From positions 2,237 through 35,276 of the IMG/VR virus record IMGVR_UViG_3300030061_003805: a stretch of DNA of 33,040 nucleotides, one strand, 5' to 3'. The notes below the pieces were generated by a model, which was given only the letters and a program-made list of their open reading frames with translations, made no database searches and was not told the origin of the DNA. This DNA comes from a virus. Positions within the stretch are counted from its first letter, which is position 1; every line of letters begins with the position of its first letter. A program made the position numbers and the translations under genes. Of this stretch, positions 32,570 through 33,040 are shown one piece after another.

Positions 32570-32578
32570 GTATATTGA
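32547..32578 (+). promoter_or_regulatory. Putative Bacteroidota-type promoter P3 overlapping the terminator
   Basis: TTTG at 32547-32550, then exactly 20 nt, then TATATTGA at 32571-32578, the same geometry as P1 and P2. All three share TTTGG followed by CCACAG a few bases later. The -33 box lies in the terminator loop, and the spacer is formed by the stem's 3' arm and T-tract. The predicted start is near 32582, 19 nt before the dehydrogenase ATG. Confidence 0.6.
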
Positions 32579-32600
32579 TGTGTTAAAAGTATAAGTAAAT

Positions 32601-33040
32601 ATGAGTAAAAACGTAGTAATTGTAGGAGCAGGAGTAGCAGGTGTAAACGCTGCTACTAAATTGGTTGACAATAATTTTGATGGAAGAATCATTATTATTG
32701 ATATGGGTAAAGACCCATACTTAAGACCTTATGAAGAGGTAATGACTGGATATCTAGGTGCAGGTGGTTGGTCTGATGGTAAATTAACTTATTCTACTCA
32801 AATTGGAGGACAATTATCTAAATATGTAGGTGATGAAAAAGCAATGGAGTTAATGAAGCAAGTAGTAGATAATTTTGAAAGGTTTCACCCACACCCAGAG
32901 CAAATTGTCTTATCATCACCTGATGAAGAACCAGATTTTATTAAACCATATTTTGGATTAAGGTTATTTCCAGTATGGCATATTGGTACTGATTATTTAC
33001 ATGAAATTGGTAAAAGTTGGTATGACTATTTAGTAAGTAA
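32601..33040 (+). CDS. FAD-dependent dehydrogenase (COG2509-like), 3' end cut off
   Basis: At least 146 residues, running off the window's right edge with no stop. It begins MSKNVVIVGAGVAGVNAATKL, a dinucleotide-binding GxGxxG loop, with IIIIDMGKDPY at strand 2. YLGAGGWSDGKLTYSTQIGGQL is close to the GAGG(F/T)SDGKL block of the COG2509 family of uncharacterised FAD-dependent dehydrogenases. It likely binds FAD and oxidises an unknown substrate, and could support host-metabolism changes or a cofactor pathway. It opens a new transcription unit driven by P3. The missing C-terminal part holds the substrate region, so specificity is unknown. Confidence 0.75.
   Translation, partial: MSKNVVIVGAGVAGVNAATKLVDNNFDGRIIIIDMGKDPYLRPYEEVMTGYLGAGGWSDGKLTYSTQIGGQLSKYVGDEKAMELMKQVVDNFERFHPHPEQIVLSSPDEEPDFIKPYFGLRLFPVWHIGTDYLHEIGKSWYDYLVS

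Overview
The window looks like about 33 kb of a large tailed-phage genome, probably a marine T4-like myovirus of a Bacteroidota host. It is very AT-rich and essentially every supported gene lies on the + strand, packed with ATGA/TAATG overlaps. Translation starts are preceded by A/T-rich tracts with almost no Shine-Dalgarno-like sequence. Three putative promoters read TTTG-N20-TATATT, close to the Bacteroidota sigma consensus (TTTG near -33, TAnnTTTG near -7). One gene encodes a lipoprotein. A gp61-like primase and several N-terminal peptides ending in LAE/G, as in T4 capsid-targeting sequences, point to the T4 superfamily. No terminase, portal, major capsid or tail-sheath gene is present, so the lineage is inferred.

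Layout. (1) 1-6327: virion surface genes. These are a partial structural gene, a 1241-residue collagen-like fibre with a C-terminal S74 intramolecular chaperone, an unknown protein, and two related Cys/Trp/Tyr-rich proteins. (2) 6347-15987: a nearly gapless cassette of twelve genes. It holds seven glycosyltransferase-like proteins (two GT25, one GT9, four with GT-A-like DxD motifs), a SPASM/Twitch-radical SAM protein, two 2-oxoglutarate/Fe(II) oxygenases, a GH43/GH130-like beta-propeller protein and a TPR protein. (3) 16037-19500: DNA metabolism: GIY-YIG nuclease, primase, RecB/Cas4-like nuclease, RecA-fold ATPase and two tiny genes. A duplicated promoter element with a terminator and possible small RNA sits inside this block. 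(4) 19520-32475: a long late-type block of proteins found mainly in marine phages. It contains a P-loop kinase, a five-module nucleotidyltransferase/metallopeptidase/HAD protein, zinc-ribbon proteins, an acidic core-like protein, proteins sharing a GGAAGL module, a membrane protein, a cupin-like protein and a 21-residue Cys-rich peptide. (5) 32476-33040: a strong terminator whose loop and 3' arm are also part of a promoter, then a truncated FAD-dependent dehydrogenase gene.

How the genes may work together. The collagen-like fibre carries roughly 55 X-Lys-Gly sites and many Gly-X-Thr sites. It lies just upstream of a cassette holding GT25 glycosyltransferases and 2OG oxygenases, the same two enzyme classes that hydroxylate and glycosylate collagen lysines in animals and giant viruses. 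A phage-encoded collagen modification pathway is therefore a plausible hypothesis. In block 4, repeated N-terminal tags (MDNFxLRKYLAE/G and looser versions) and LxE sites at the module boundaries of the 771-residue protein suggest enzymes packaged in the head and cut by a prohead protease. Both ideas are inferences from sequence and context.
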